Assembly: GCF_040954645.1 (NCBI RefSeq)
Contig: NC_092808.1
Span: 17,365,383-17,429,382, forward strand
Direction of reading: 5' to 3'
Length of the DNA: 64,000 nt
From: Diabrotica undecimpunctata
Lineage: Eukaryota > Arthropoda > Insecta > Coleoptera > Chrysomelidae
Shown here: in pieces, positions 1 through 9,843 of the stretch
How positions within the stretch are numbered: the first letter of the stretch is position 1
How the letters are laid out: the number at the start of each line of letters is the position of its first letter
Translations under genes and position numbers: made by a program
Notes under the pieces: model-generated
Told to the model about the DNA's origin: nothing
The model's input: the letters and a program-made list of their open reading frames with translations, nothing else
Database searches by the model: none

Positions 1-1599
1 ACCAACATGTGAGAACTGCTTCACACATTGCAAAAAAAGGAAAAATAGGAGGAAAACATCAAACTTCAATGGCTAAATGTTTCCAATCTACTTCAAAAAA
101 ATTAGATGAGCAAGAAACTTTTAATGAAGACTTGTGTCGCGCATTAGTGTCTGCAAACATACCGCTTTCAAAATTAGCAAATGTAAATTTTAGTTCGTTT
201 CTAAAAAAATATTGCAAACTTAATGTTCCAAGTGATCGGTCTCTAAGAAGAAATAATGTGAACGGGCTATACTCGTCGGTGTTAATTAATATTAAGGAAG
301 AAATTGCAGATAATTATTTTTACATATCTGTAGACGAAACCACTGATTCCTCAGGAAAGTATATTGCTCATTTATTGATTGGTGTTCTTAAAGAAGATAC
401 CTTACCAAAATCTCATCTTATTTCATGCCAGCAACTTGAGAAAACAAATGCTTTAACAATTTCGCGTTTTATACAAGAAACATTAGCAACTTTTTTTCTT
501 CCGACAACTATTCCTTCTAATAAATTACTGCTTATTTTATCGGATGCTGCTCCTTATATGGTGAAAGCAGGACAAAATTTAAAAATATTTTTCCCAGATT
601 TAATACATGTTACTTGTGTAGCGCATGGATTAAACAGAGTTGCAGAGGAAATACGAAAAAAGTTTCCTCTTGTAAATACCATGATATCCAGTGTCAAAAA
701 AGTATTTCTTAAATCTCCTATAAGAATTCAACTTTATAAAGAAATGCTACCTAACATTCCTCTTCCACCACAACCTATTTTAACGCGATGGGGAACATGG
801 TTAGAAGCAGCTAATTTTTATGCAGATCATTTTGTTAAAATAAAGAACATAATTGATACGTTAACAGATGAAAGTTCCCAATCTCTTTTGGATTCTAAAC
901 AAACTTTTCAGAGTAACTTGCTTCAACAAGAACTTTCATTTATAAAATCAAATTTGAGTTTTGTTCAAAAAACAATTACTCAGTTAGAATCACCAAAACT
1001 GTCATTGTTCGAAAGTACAGCATTAATAAAAGAATTTGCGTCATGTTGTCGGAACGTTAGAGGTAATATTGGAAAAGATATTTTAAAAAAATTTGAAGCT
1101 ACTATGGAAAAAAATAAAGGTTACCATATTCTTTCTGAAGTAGTCAGTGTTCTAGCTGGAAATATTTCGGAAACAATTAATTTAGAACCAAATGTTTTGG
1201 TTAGTTTGAAAAATGCTCCCGTTACATCAGTTGATGTTGAACGAAGTTTTTCCATATATAAATATATGTACTCAGACAGAAGCCACAAGTTTTTGTTAGA
1301 AAATTTTGAACACCACTTTGTCATTTATTGTTACCATAATTCTAAATAAGTTTATTTATACTTAAAAATGATGTAGTAACTTAAAATAAATGTAAATCTT
1401 AATGAATAGTAGGAAATATTTAGTTATGTACACTTTTTTTTGTAAATAAAATTGTTACTATTTTGCGATTTTTTTATTTATTTGTATGCATATTTTGTAA
1501 AATATTTGCATATTTTCGGGTAACTATTACTATAGGTAATACTACACTAAACTATAGGCATATTTTCTACATTTTTATTTGCATATTTGCCGAAGTCTA
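1..1599 (+). mobile_element. hAT transposon copy A, 3' portion
   Basis: The window opens inside exon 2 of a hAT element and runs to its right terminal inverted repeat. The right end (1580-1599) matches, base for base, the right end of the complete copy at 60056-62946. The 8 bases that follow (GTTATAAT, 1600-1607) fit the hAT target pattern nTnnnnAn, but the left partner lies outside the window. Position 1 corresponds to about 61370 in the other copy. The 3' UTR differs from copy B by about 20 extra bases near 1525-1560. The element is inserted in a piggyBac gene whose minus-strand frame stops at the TAG of the hAT terminal repeat. Confidence 0.9.
3..1349 (+). CDS. hAT-family transposase, exon 2 (5' end outside window)
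   Basis: This is a hAT-superfamily cut-and-paste transposase, expected to act in the nucleus. The frame is open from the window edge to TAA at 1347-1349, about 448 residues. Visible signatures are SVDETTDSSG (first acidic residue), DAAPYMVKAG (second), VTCVAHGLN (the C-x2-H motif), TRWGTWL, and the C-terminal dimerisation motif SVDVERSFS. Copy B shows that the missing N-terminus carries a CGGBP1/BED-like zinc finger split by an intron. No internal stop or frameshift is present here, whereas copy B has two frameshifts, so this is the better candidate for an active source gene. Whether exon 1 and the left end survive cannot be seen. Confidence 0.88.
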   Translation, partial: QHVRTASHIAKKGKIGGKHQTSMAKCFQSTSKKLDEQETFNEDLCRALVSANIPLSKLANVNFSSFLKKYCKLNVPSDRSLRRNNVNGLYSSVLINIKEEIADNYFYISVDETTDSSGKYIAHLLIGVLKEDTLPKSHLISCQQLEKTNALTISRFIQETLATFFLPTTIPSNKLLLILSDAAPYMVKAGQNLKIFFPDLIHVTCVAHGLNRVAEEIRKKFPLVNTMISSVKKVFLKSPIRIQLYKEMLPNIPLPPQPILTRWGTWLEAANFYADHFVKIKNIIDTLTDESSQSLLDSKQTFQSNLLQQELSFIKSNLSFVQKTITQLESPKLSLFESTALIKEFASCCRNVRGNIGKDILKKFEATMEKNKGYHILSEVVSVLAGNISETINLEPNVLVSLKNAPVTSVDVERSFSIYKYMYSDRSHKFLLENFEHHFVIYCYHNSK

Positions 1600-2515
1600 G
1601 TTATAATGTTTTATTAACTGCGGGCATAGAATGTGGATTTTACTATTTTCCATTTTGGAGAATCTTTGTGTGGATGCCATGCCAATGGATGCTACATAAG
1701 AACTACATAAGGTTACGGACTTGTTATCATACCACTTTACAACGACAGTGCGACTATCATTGTCTACTCTTTGGTCAAAAAAACCTCTCCCATCTTTTTT
1801 CATTTCCTTATCAGATTTAAGTGGGCAACCTCGTAGTCTGTCTTTCCTAACAGTTCCCAAAGAAAGTATTCCAAATTCACTCCAAAGATATGCAATAAGT
1901 TCTAAACTTGTAAAATAATTATCGAAATAAACCATCGATAAAGGTTTATTTTGGATTGCTGAACATAGTGCTAAAACACATTTTGTCCCAAATCTCATGT
2001 TATTTTCCTCATCTGTAAAACGATGGTTTCTAAATGCATCGTTTCCTCTATAGGGAAAGAAATCATACACTATCCCCGATACGTCACAAGGAACAAACAT
2101 TTAAAAACCCCATTTTTTTCGTTTGTTCTTCACATATTGTCTTCTCGAGCCTGCCTTTTTCCCCTTGCATGGGACCATCATTTCATCCATTAAATATCTA
2201 TACTCTGATTCAATGGTAAGACAGTTTTTTCGTACACGATCTAAAATAGGCCTTGTTTTGAAATATCTGTCATTATTCAACTCCTTATTGTCGACAAAAT
2301 GTAGGCTACGTCGTATTGCTTGATACCTCTTTAGTGACATTACATTTGCAATAAGTTCATATCGCGTCTCAACATGTCAACAATCCCCATTAAAATTTCG
2401 ATAGCTAAGAAATCGTGCATCTCATCTATATTTGTGTCTACACATTTGTGAAATGTTTTTGTCGAATACAGGTTAGTTTGTTCTACGATTAATTCAACAA
2501 TATCTGGACTAACTT
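1600..2515 (-). pseudogene. piggyBac-type transposase relic (DDE_Tnp_1_7)
   Basis: Read on the minus strand, the N-terminal part (2515-2375) gives VELIVEQTNLYS and EILMGIVDML. A frameshift with loss of the following segment comes next, then ETRYELIANVMSLKRYQAIR and LHFVDN. Further on are KWGF, a TAA where lysine is expected (2101-2103), MFVPCDVSGIVYDF, a conserved YFDNYFTS (catalytic Asp) and CPQLIKHYN, where the hAT insertion cuts it. These are classic piggyBac/PGBD signatures. It is dead: one nonsense codon, one deletion with frameshift, and the C-terminus displaced by hAT. On the right it abuts the 5'-truncated LINE at about 2515; I could not find piggyBac sequence resuming beyond that LINE. 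Confidence 0.85.
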
Positions 2516-5110
2516 ATACAGGGTTACGCACCAGCTACGAGTCACCCGGATGAGGAAGTTGACCAATTTTATGAAGATATCAGAGCAGCTATACAAACTT
2601 CAAAAACACATTACACATTGATAATTGGAGATTTTAACGCCAAATTGGGATTCAAACAAGATGATGCAGAATCTGCTATGGGAAACTTTGGATTTGGTGA
2701 GAGAAATGAGAGAGGTCACAGGCTTCTTGACTTCTTACATCAGGAAAATCTCTTTGTGATGAACTCATTCTTCGGAAAGAAACCCCAACGTAAGTGGACA
2801 TGGAAGAGTCCGAACCAAAGAACAAAAAATGAGATTGATTTCATAATATCAAATCGGAAAGATATTGTTCAGGATGTAACAGTATTGAATAAATTTTCAA
2901 CAGGGAGCGACCATAGACTAGTTAGAGCAAAAACCACTTTTAACACTGAAGTTGAAAGAACAAAAATGATCCTCAAAAAGAAAAGTGGAAGGTGGCTGTT
3001 CCCAGAAGATATAACACTTTACGAAGAAAATATTAAGACTAGTTTGGATACACACGACTTAGAGAATATCAGCATCAATGAAATGAACAATAATATTACT
3101 CAAATATTGAAAGAAGCTGAAAAGAAATACTGTCCTCGTCCTGAAAATAATAACAAAAAATTAAGCCACAACACAAAACATCTTCTAGAGGAAAGAAGAA
3201 AACTTAGGGAAAATCAGGATCATAACCAAAATGAACTAAGAATTTTGAATAAGACAATTAAAAAGGAAGTTAGAAAAGATCTGAGACGATACAATACGAT
3301 GGAAATAACTAGAGTAATAGAAGAAAACAAAAGCTTGAAAGTACTCAGACAGAGCATGTCCATTGGAAGAAAAAACGTCCACAAATTAAGAAATGAACAG
3401 GGGCAAATCATTGAGGATAGAATTCAAATTATGAATACGATAGAGAGTTTTTATAGACAACTATACAAAGAACAGCAATGTAACCGGAGTGGATCATTAC
3501 CAAAGATAATCAATCAGGGATCTGAAATTTTACCGGACGTAACACCCAATGAAGTTCGAAGGTCAGTGCAAGAAATGAAAAACAATAAGTCCCCCGGAGG
3601 CGATGAAATAGTGGCAGATGCCTTGAAGGTGGCTGGAAAAAGATTATGGCAGGTCCTTGCCAAACTATTCACTAGATGTTTGCAGGAAGCAATAACACCA
3701 ACCCAGTGGTATAACGCAGAAATTATCATACTTCAGAAAAAAGGGGATGCTACCGACCTCAGGAATTACAGGCCCATAAGTCTACTTTCACATATTTATA
3801 AACTATTTACAAAAATAATTACGAAACGACTAGAAAATAAATTGGAATTTTATCAGCCCATAGAACAGGCGGGTTTTAGAAAAGGCTATGGAACAAACGA
3901 TCACCTACTGGTAATAAAAAATCTTATAGAAAAATGCACTGAATATAATAAACCACTAGCTTTAATATTTGTCGACTATGAAAAGGCATTCGACACCGTA
4001 AATCAACAAAAAATGTTGGAAGCCTCGACAGAATGCCGAATTGACTATCGGTATATAAATATAATTAAACATATATACCAAAACGCAACAGCCAGTGTTA
4101 GAGTGGGTGATCGTCAAACCCAGAAATTCCCGATACAACGTGGAGTACGCCAGGGGGACACCATATCGCCGAAACTGTTCACTACGCTTTTGGAATATAT
4201 ATGTAAAAGGGCAAAACTGACCGACAAGGGCATAAACATAAACGGAGAAAAGCTTAGCCATCTAAGGTTTGCAGATGATATTGTACTAATAGCTGATAGG
4301 ATAGATGAGGCCAAAGAACTTTTAAATCAGCTCTACCTTTCCTCGCTAGAAGGGGGATTGAAAATAAATATATCTAAAATCCAGATGATGACAAATCTTG
4401 TAGTCAGCGAAGATATATGCGTAGGAACAAGATCCATAGACCAGGTAATGGCCTATAAATACCTAGGTCATGAGATTCGCATAGGAAAAGATAACCAAAC
4501 CGTTGAGCTTCTCCGTCGTATAAGACTGACTTGGGCAGCCTTCGGCAAGCTGAACCATATTTTCAAATCGTCTGATATACCAATATGCCTTAAAAGAAAA
4601 ACGTTTAATCAGTGTGTTTTGCCAGTGTTAACTTACGGTGCCGAAACATTGACCATGACAAGGAGAACAGTTCAAAAGATCCGTGTGTGTCAAAGGGCGA
4701 TGGAGCGTGCTATGTTGGGCGTTTCACTACGAGACAAGATCCCAAATCGCCAGCTACGACAAAGAACAGGAGTGGCTGATGCAGTAGAGAGAGTAGCAAC
4801 ACTGAAATGGAACTGGGCAGGTCACGTGGCTCGAATGACAGATAATAGATGGACAAAGCGGATACTGGAATGGAGACCAAGAGATGATGCCTACCGAAGC
4901 AGAGGTCGTCCACCAACACGTTGGACTGACGATCTAAAACGTTGTCATAGGAATTGGATGCAAGAGGCACAAGATCGAAATAGATGGAAAATTATGAGGG
5001 AGATCTATGTCCAGCAGTGGATAAGCGAAGATTATGCTGGACTAAAAAAGGTTTTAAAATATTGCAAGGGTGGTATAAAATTTCCAATGGTTTACGGAGT
5101 GATAGATTAA
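2516..5110 (+). CDS. LINE ORF2 (APE endonuclease C-terminus plus reverse transcriptase), 5'-truncated
   Basis: This is a non-LTR retrotransposon protein that nicks DNA and copies its own RNA at the nick. The open frame begins just after TAA at 2510-2512. It carries the end of an APE-type endonuclease (IIGDFNAKLG, NEIDFII, TGSDHRLVRA with catalytic SDH). The reverse transcriptase follows (LRNYRPISLLSHIYK, GFRKGYGTNDH, FVDYEKAFDTV, RGVRQGDTISPKLF, LRFADDIVL as the YADD-equivalent, YLGHEI). The C-terminus has LKWNWAGHVARM and RGRPPTRWTDDL. Over 850 residues without a stop suggests a fairly young copy. The clade is probably RTE-like. The last roughly 20 residues are not family-like and may be flanking DNA. 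The endonuclease N-terminus is missing. Confidence 0.9.
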   Translation: MQGYAPATSHPDEEVDQFYEDIRAAIQTSKTHYTLIIGDFNAKLGFKQDDAESAMGNFGFGERNERGHRLLDFLHQENLFVMNSFFGKKPQRKWTWKSPNQRTKNEIDFIISNRKDIVQDVTVLNKFSTGSDHRLVRAKTTFNTEVERTKMILKKKSGRWLFPEDITLYEENIKTSLDTHDLENISINEMNNNITQILKEAEKKYCPRPENNNKKLSHNTKHLLEERRKLRENQDHNQNELRILNKTIKKEVRKDLRRYNTMEITRVIEENKSLKVLRQSMSIGRKNVHKLRNEQGQIIEDRIQIMNTIESFYRQLYKEQQCNRSGSLPKIINQGSEILPDVTPNEVRRSVQEMKNNKSPGGDEIVADALKVAGKRLWQVLAKLFTRCLQEAITPTQWYNAEIIILQKKGDATDLRNYRPISLLSHIYKLFTKIITKRLENKLEFYQPIEQAGFRKGYGTNDHLLVIKNLIEKCTEYNKPLALIFVDYEKAFDTVNQQKMLEASTECRIDYRYINIIKHIYQNATASVRVGDRQTQKFPIQRGVRQGDTISPKLFTTLLEYICKRAKLTDKGININGEKLSHLRFADDIVLIADRIDEAKELLNQLYLSSLEGGLKINISKIQMMTNLVVSEDICVGTRSIDQVMAYKYLGHEIRIGKDNQTVELLRRIRLTWAAFGKLNHIFKSSDIPICLKRKTFNQCVLPVLTYGAETLTMTRRTVQKIRVCQRAMERAMLGVSLRDKIPNRQLRQRTGVADAVERVATLKWNWAGHVARMTDNRWTKRILEWRPRDDAYRSRGRPPTRWTDDLKRCHRNWMQEAQDRNRWKIMREIYVQQWISEDYAGLKKVLKYCKGGIKFPMVYGVID

Positions 5111-6016
5111 ATTTCTTCATAAAGGATCGTTTCAAAGTTTTGGCACAATCATGCGGTCATAATAAACATCATCAGTGCACATCTTAATAAACTGCGGTCA
5201 TTCGGCCTCTGTGTAAGAAGTTTGTAATTCCTGTGTCTCGTTTTTAGAAAAATTAGTTTCTGGTTATGTGAGTATGCACTCTATTTCCAAATAAGACGTA
5301 TTAGTGAAGTGGACCACGCATAAGGATAAAGTAGAAAATAATGATTCATGTAGATATTAATTTTGACGAGATGTTTTTTGGAAAAGTAAATTTTTTTGGT
5401 ATATGGTATATAAATAGCTTCGGTCTAGGTCAAATTTTTAAATTGCAATCCGATAAAAATACCAAAAGACAAAACAACTGGACAATAGAAATCAAGGAGA
5501 TACCAAACAGAAACCCGAAGTCTACATCCTTGACTTAATTTATAAAAATATCGCGTAAAAAAAGAGCCGAGTCACTTATTAGTAGGATATTATATTATAA
5601 TGTAGGTACGTACACACGTTGATTGTAGTCATTGATATATTTAGAATTTTATTAAATGCAAAACCTGTCGAGACAGCAGCACCGGTCATCGGGTATTAAT
5701 GTAAATTGGTTGAGTACATTTTAAAAGATTATGAGGCAAAATCTGACAGCAGATAGCGGTACTTTAGATCATTATCTATTTTTTATTAAGTACGAGGTAT
5801 ATTAAATCGTGACCATAATAAATGTATCGTTTATTAACGTGAAAAAGACGAAAAGGAAGCTTTTTAAAGTCGTTATTAAAAATTTACCAAAACTGAACAA
5901 AAAGGAGGATTCCATTTTTTCTTTTTTCTCTCAATATACGATGGGCCGTTTATTTGCCCTAATATATTAGTGTGATACAGAAATTTCAGTACACATATAT
6001 CAAAATATAATTTGGT
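5111..6016. other. AT-rich non-coding stretch
   Basis: No coding signature was recognised on either strand. The beginning may be 3' UTR of the preceding LINE. No inverted or direct repeat stood out. Confidence 0.5.
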
Positions 6017-7408
6017 ATAGGGGAGAAGAACGAGACTTGATCCCACCGTTACATTTTTTCAGATAACTTTTTTTATAGCCGATCTAGAACCTTGATAATT
6101 TAGTGGAACATTACAAATTTATTAAAGTTTTGGGTGTTATACACCCGAAAAATATACTGCTAATAAATAACGAGTTTTTGTAGAATCTAGTAATAGAGAA
6201 AAACTAATCATGTCTCCCCGTACTTCGGGAGACTTGATCCTTGTGTATGGGTGACTTGATTATACCTTCCCAGATTTACAATATTAAAATAAAATCAAAA
6301 ATTGATTCTGCTTTTGATTCACATTCAATATCTGTCTCTACTTGCATTTCATCATTAGGATCATATTCAGACTCTGACGATCGGAGCATAATGTCACTGT
6401 CCCCCGTACTTGAAGATTCCCTCAAATCCTTAAGTTTTTGTTTAGTCATTTTTTTAAGTGCTCTTACTTTGGCCTTTTGCTCTTTTTCTATTTTTTTTTC
6501 TTCTTTAGCTTTAAATTCAGCTTCAAGCTCAAGTTTTTCTGGTGTAGCTGTGAGAATTTTAGTAGTTGCTCACTTTCTACCCTTTTTTGAAGTAATGGGC
6601 CCGGGTTTAGGATGTGATCTGATCATTTCTTGGCTACTAAAAGTAGCAGAAGTGTAAGGCTGGTTATTGTGCTCCATTGATGTTTGTTGTAGCTGATCAT
6701 TTTGTGAAGTATCTCCATTTACAGGATGTGATCTAATTATTTGAGGTGTGGTAAAAGTACCAGTAGAAGTAGAAGGCTGGTTTTTGTCCTCTATTAGTGT
6801 TCGTCGTAGTTGTTGATTATGTGAAATCGATCCAGTTGAGGAAGATGGTCTAATTATTTCAGGGGTGGTGAAAGTGCCAGTAGAAGTGGAGGGTTCGTTA
6901 TTGTTATCTATTGCTGGTGTTGCAACATCAAACTGAGATAAAGTGGAATTATTTTACGGATCTTCGCGATCAGTAACATACGCCGACATAAAATCTTCAT
7001 CGGTAAAAATATTGGAATTGAAAGGCCATATGCCCGTAACTCTGAATCCGCTTTCAATATTACATAGAGTAAATGCTAACTGGAAAGTGTAAGCTAAGCA
7101 TCCTCCGACTTCGTATATTGTAATTGTCCTTCCTGGGTGGGCCACCATCCAATCATCACAGGCAGTATTATAGAAACTCTTGACAGGGTCAAATACACTC
7201 CTGTCTAACGCCTGGAGCTTATGCGACGTGTGGTGTGTGGTGGTTTCGTAAGAAGAATTATTCCGTGTTCTTTGGCATACGTGATGGTTTCGAGAGTAAC
7301 GTGGCTATCATGATTGTTCATTGTGATTAAACATTTATTGTCGGTAGTCGCCTTTACATGTTTTTGAAAATGTTCCAAAAATTTGATAAAATTAGAAGCG
7401 GTCATTCA
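6017..7408 (-). pseudogene. pogo-type DDE transposase relic
   Basis: On the minus strand this reads as the C-terminal half of a pogo-family (Tc1/mariner superfamily, tigger/jerky-like) transposase. Motifs are NNHDSHVTLE (catalytic Asp), GIILLTKPPH, then after a frameshift HKLQALDRSVFDPVK (third acidic residue), NTACDDWMVAHPGR and ESGFRVTGIWPFN. A Ser/Thr-rich repeat region and a Lys/Glu-rich tail follow. There are in-frame stops at 6954 (TAA) and about 6570 (TGA) and a frameshift near 7215. The low-coordinate end holds repeated GACTTGATCC motifs and a GGGGAGAAG end at about 6017, plausibly the terminal inverted repeat. The N-terminal half is missing because the pogo sequence stops at the LINE junction at 7406-7408. 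Confidence 0.82.
6590..6900 (-). repeat. 117-bp coding tandem repeat inside the pogo relic
   Basis: Three diverged units with a period of 117 bp (unit boundaries near 6656, 6773 and 6890). Each encodes about 39 residues with the core PSTSTGTFTTP followed by an IIR motif. The period is a multiple of three, so it preserved the frame. Confidence 0.8.
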
Positions 7409-8796
7409 TTTTCCGCTGCTTCCGACATGGCTGTCTGTATAGTCTACCACTCTTCTTATATATCCTGTTTGACTAGATTCTCTAGATCTTTATTTATTTC
7501 TTCCTCTAGTCTGTTTACAACCTGCTTCTCTTGAAGGCGCTTTAATTGGCAATTTAATCTATCTCTACCGGGTTTTAAAATTATTGGTAGTTCTTGTTTT
7601 AGTTTTGCTATTATTAGTGTATGGTCACTGTTGGTATCTGCCTCTCTGTAACTCTTGCAATCGATTATTGCCTTATCTTGTTGGCTTTCAATTAGGACAT
7701 GATCTACTTGATTTTTTATTTTTCCATCGGAAGAAGTCTATATTACATTATGAATGTTTTTGTGATCAAACCTTGTCCTATCTTCATTTTGTTCTCTGTA
7801 GCAAATTCATTTTTCATTTGATTCCTTATGTAAACTTCGTCCCCCTGATATTTTTCTATATATTTCCTTTATTCTGACTAACGCATTCACGTTACCGATG
7901 ATTATCTTTATATCGTATTTCTGTATATTCCCTACTAGGGTGCTTAGCTTTTCGTAGAACTCTGTTTTGGTTTCTAAATCTTTATCTTCAGTGGGCGCAT
8001 GTGCATTAATCATACTTATTTTCCTATACTTTCCTCTTACTCTCAAGTAACATACTGTCTGATATTGGTTGAAAATCTACAACTGGTTTGTTTATTTTCT
8101 TCAACATCATGCATCCCACTCCAAAATATCTCTTGGTCCTCCACTCTTGAACAGTGTGCTCTTTCCTATTTTTTTATTGCATTTCCTGGTTGTTTCGTTT
8201 CTTGCAGGGCAAGCATATCTATTGTATATTTTTCCATAATTTGGTCCAAGTTTCTGAAAGCTCCCTGCTGATAAGTACCTCTCACATTCCAAGTCCCAAT
8301 TTTTATTATGTCCTTGGATTGTTGTCTTTCTTTTGTGTTTATTTTTCTTTTTTCCATGGTCGGATTCCTTTGCTTTGCCGTTTCGGTATCATATCTCCCC
8401 GGTTGTTTTTCTTCTATTAATTTTTAGTTGTTACTTTTTTATCCATTCTATTCCATTCACGAACAACTTCTTATAGCCTATTTTTGTCTGTTTTCCTTTA
8501 CTTTTTTCTTCCTTTGCTATTTTAACTATTTCTTTCTATTTTTCTTTTGATGTCAGATCATTATTTATGTAGATACGATCTTTATGATACTTCAATTTCT
8601 TTTTCCGTGAAAGTTTCTGTTTCTATGGCATAGACCGTTTCTCCTATTTTTGTTGCGTTTCTCAGTTTTATTTGCGCCTGCAGTTCTTGTAATATGAATG
8701 TTTCCTTTTAGATGCTTTCTTTTAGAGTCTTATTATCATGTATATCTACTTTTAAACCCGATATAATCACACTTTTCTTTTTACTTGTTTTTTTCC
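7409..8796 (-). pseudogene. LINE 5' part (ORF1 end plus APE endonuclease), inverted segment
   Basis: From high to low coordinates the minus strand encodes an ORF1-like, charged region (DRIYINNDLT, KLFVNGIEWN). The endonuclease start follows (IIKIGTWNVRG, ALQETKQPGN), then INAHAPTEDKD, a damaged metal-binding motif (IIIGNVNAL, where GDFNA is usual), NQVDHVLIES and TNSDHTLIIAKL. Stops and frameshifts are scattered, so it is inactive. The same family is seen in plus orientation at 41722-42206. At the right edge the sequence switches to the plus-strand continuation of the same LINE (8797 onward), giving a head-to-head inversion. Confidence 0.82.
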
Positions 8797-9530
8797 AGAT
8801 AAAGAAAATACTCAAAATGCGACCGAAAACTATGTGGCAAGAAATAGAGAAGAGAAAAGAATTTGCAGAAAAAAGAAAAGAGAACAGCTAGGAAAGTAAT
8901 TGAAAAACATAGAAGAAGCCTACATAAACAAAGAGGTAAAGAATTTCTACCAAGAAGTTAAGAAATGCAGAGAAACTACAAAGAATAATCCACAGTATTG
9001 CAGAAACAAAGAAGGCTTACTTCTAGGAGAACCAACAGAAAAATTAAACAGATCGGCGAATATTTCGAAGATCTATTAAATACAGACTAACAAGAGAAAC
9101 CTACAAAATAACAAAAGTGCAGTAAAAAGTGGTATCTCAGCTGAGATTTTTATGGAAGGTGGCCAAAGATTGAAGGAAAGGATATTTCACTTAACATTAA
9201 TAATGTGGCAAAAGGAAGAAATGCCGAAATAATAGAATAGCGCTCTTTTTTGTCCTATCTATAAAAAAAGGAGAGAAAACGGAGTGCGAAAACTATAGAG
9301 GTATAGCACTATTAGAAGTAGTCTATAAAAAGAAAAGATTCATAAAATAATATGACAACAAAGTGATTGGAGAATACCAGGGAGGTATTAGACCAGGAAG
9401 AACAACTACTGATCAAATAAGTATGTTAAAATTAATACAAAATAATAGCTACGAACAAAACTTAGGATATGCTATTTATCGATTTTAAACAAGCATATGA
9501 CTCCCTAAATCGTTTTAGAAACTCAAAACA
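8797..9530 (+). pseudogene. LINE linker and reverse transcriptase fragment, sense segment
   Basis: The start matches the LINE copy at 42124 onward (a run of charged residues after NTQNA). Further on are scrambled reverse transcriptase motifs: KKGEK, ECENYRGIALL, GEYQGGIRPGRTTTDQ, and the start of IDFKQAYDS near 9480. Several frameshifts and stops are present, and the copy ends within the palm domain. It is the continuation, in opposite orientation, of the inverted segment at 7409-8796. Confidence 0.75.
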
Positions 9531-9777
9531 CTTATGATCGACTATTAACTAACGATAAATCGCTTGTTAAATCAGGTGATCGACTATTGTTGAATGCAGT
9601 TTGATTGACGTTTCTGAAGCTCAAAATGCATTTAATCTATTGCTAACCGTCGATTACATAATTTTTGCGATGATTATGCTTTCGAAAACCGCGTGTAAGT
9701 TATGAATGTAGTGATTTTTCAGTGGGATTTCAGTGGTTATAAATGTAGTGGGAAACAAACTCAGAAAGAGTGTGATA
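9531..9777. other. Short non-coding stretch
   Basis: No coding signal. The 11-base word GATCGACTATT occurs twice (near 9536 and 9578). This is the left flank of the Tc1-like insertion, ending in its TA target dinucleotide at 9778-9779. Confidence 0.4.
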
Positions 9778-9843
9778 TAACGTATGGTCCTAAAGTTTTG
9801 GGAAAAATTTCACCTGGTCTGATTGAGAAGCAAAATACATTTA

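Noticed and set aside
6241..6657. 138-codon plus-strand frame rich in Ser, Leu and Phe
   Set aside because: Antisense of the Lys/Glu-rich tail of the pogo relic.
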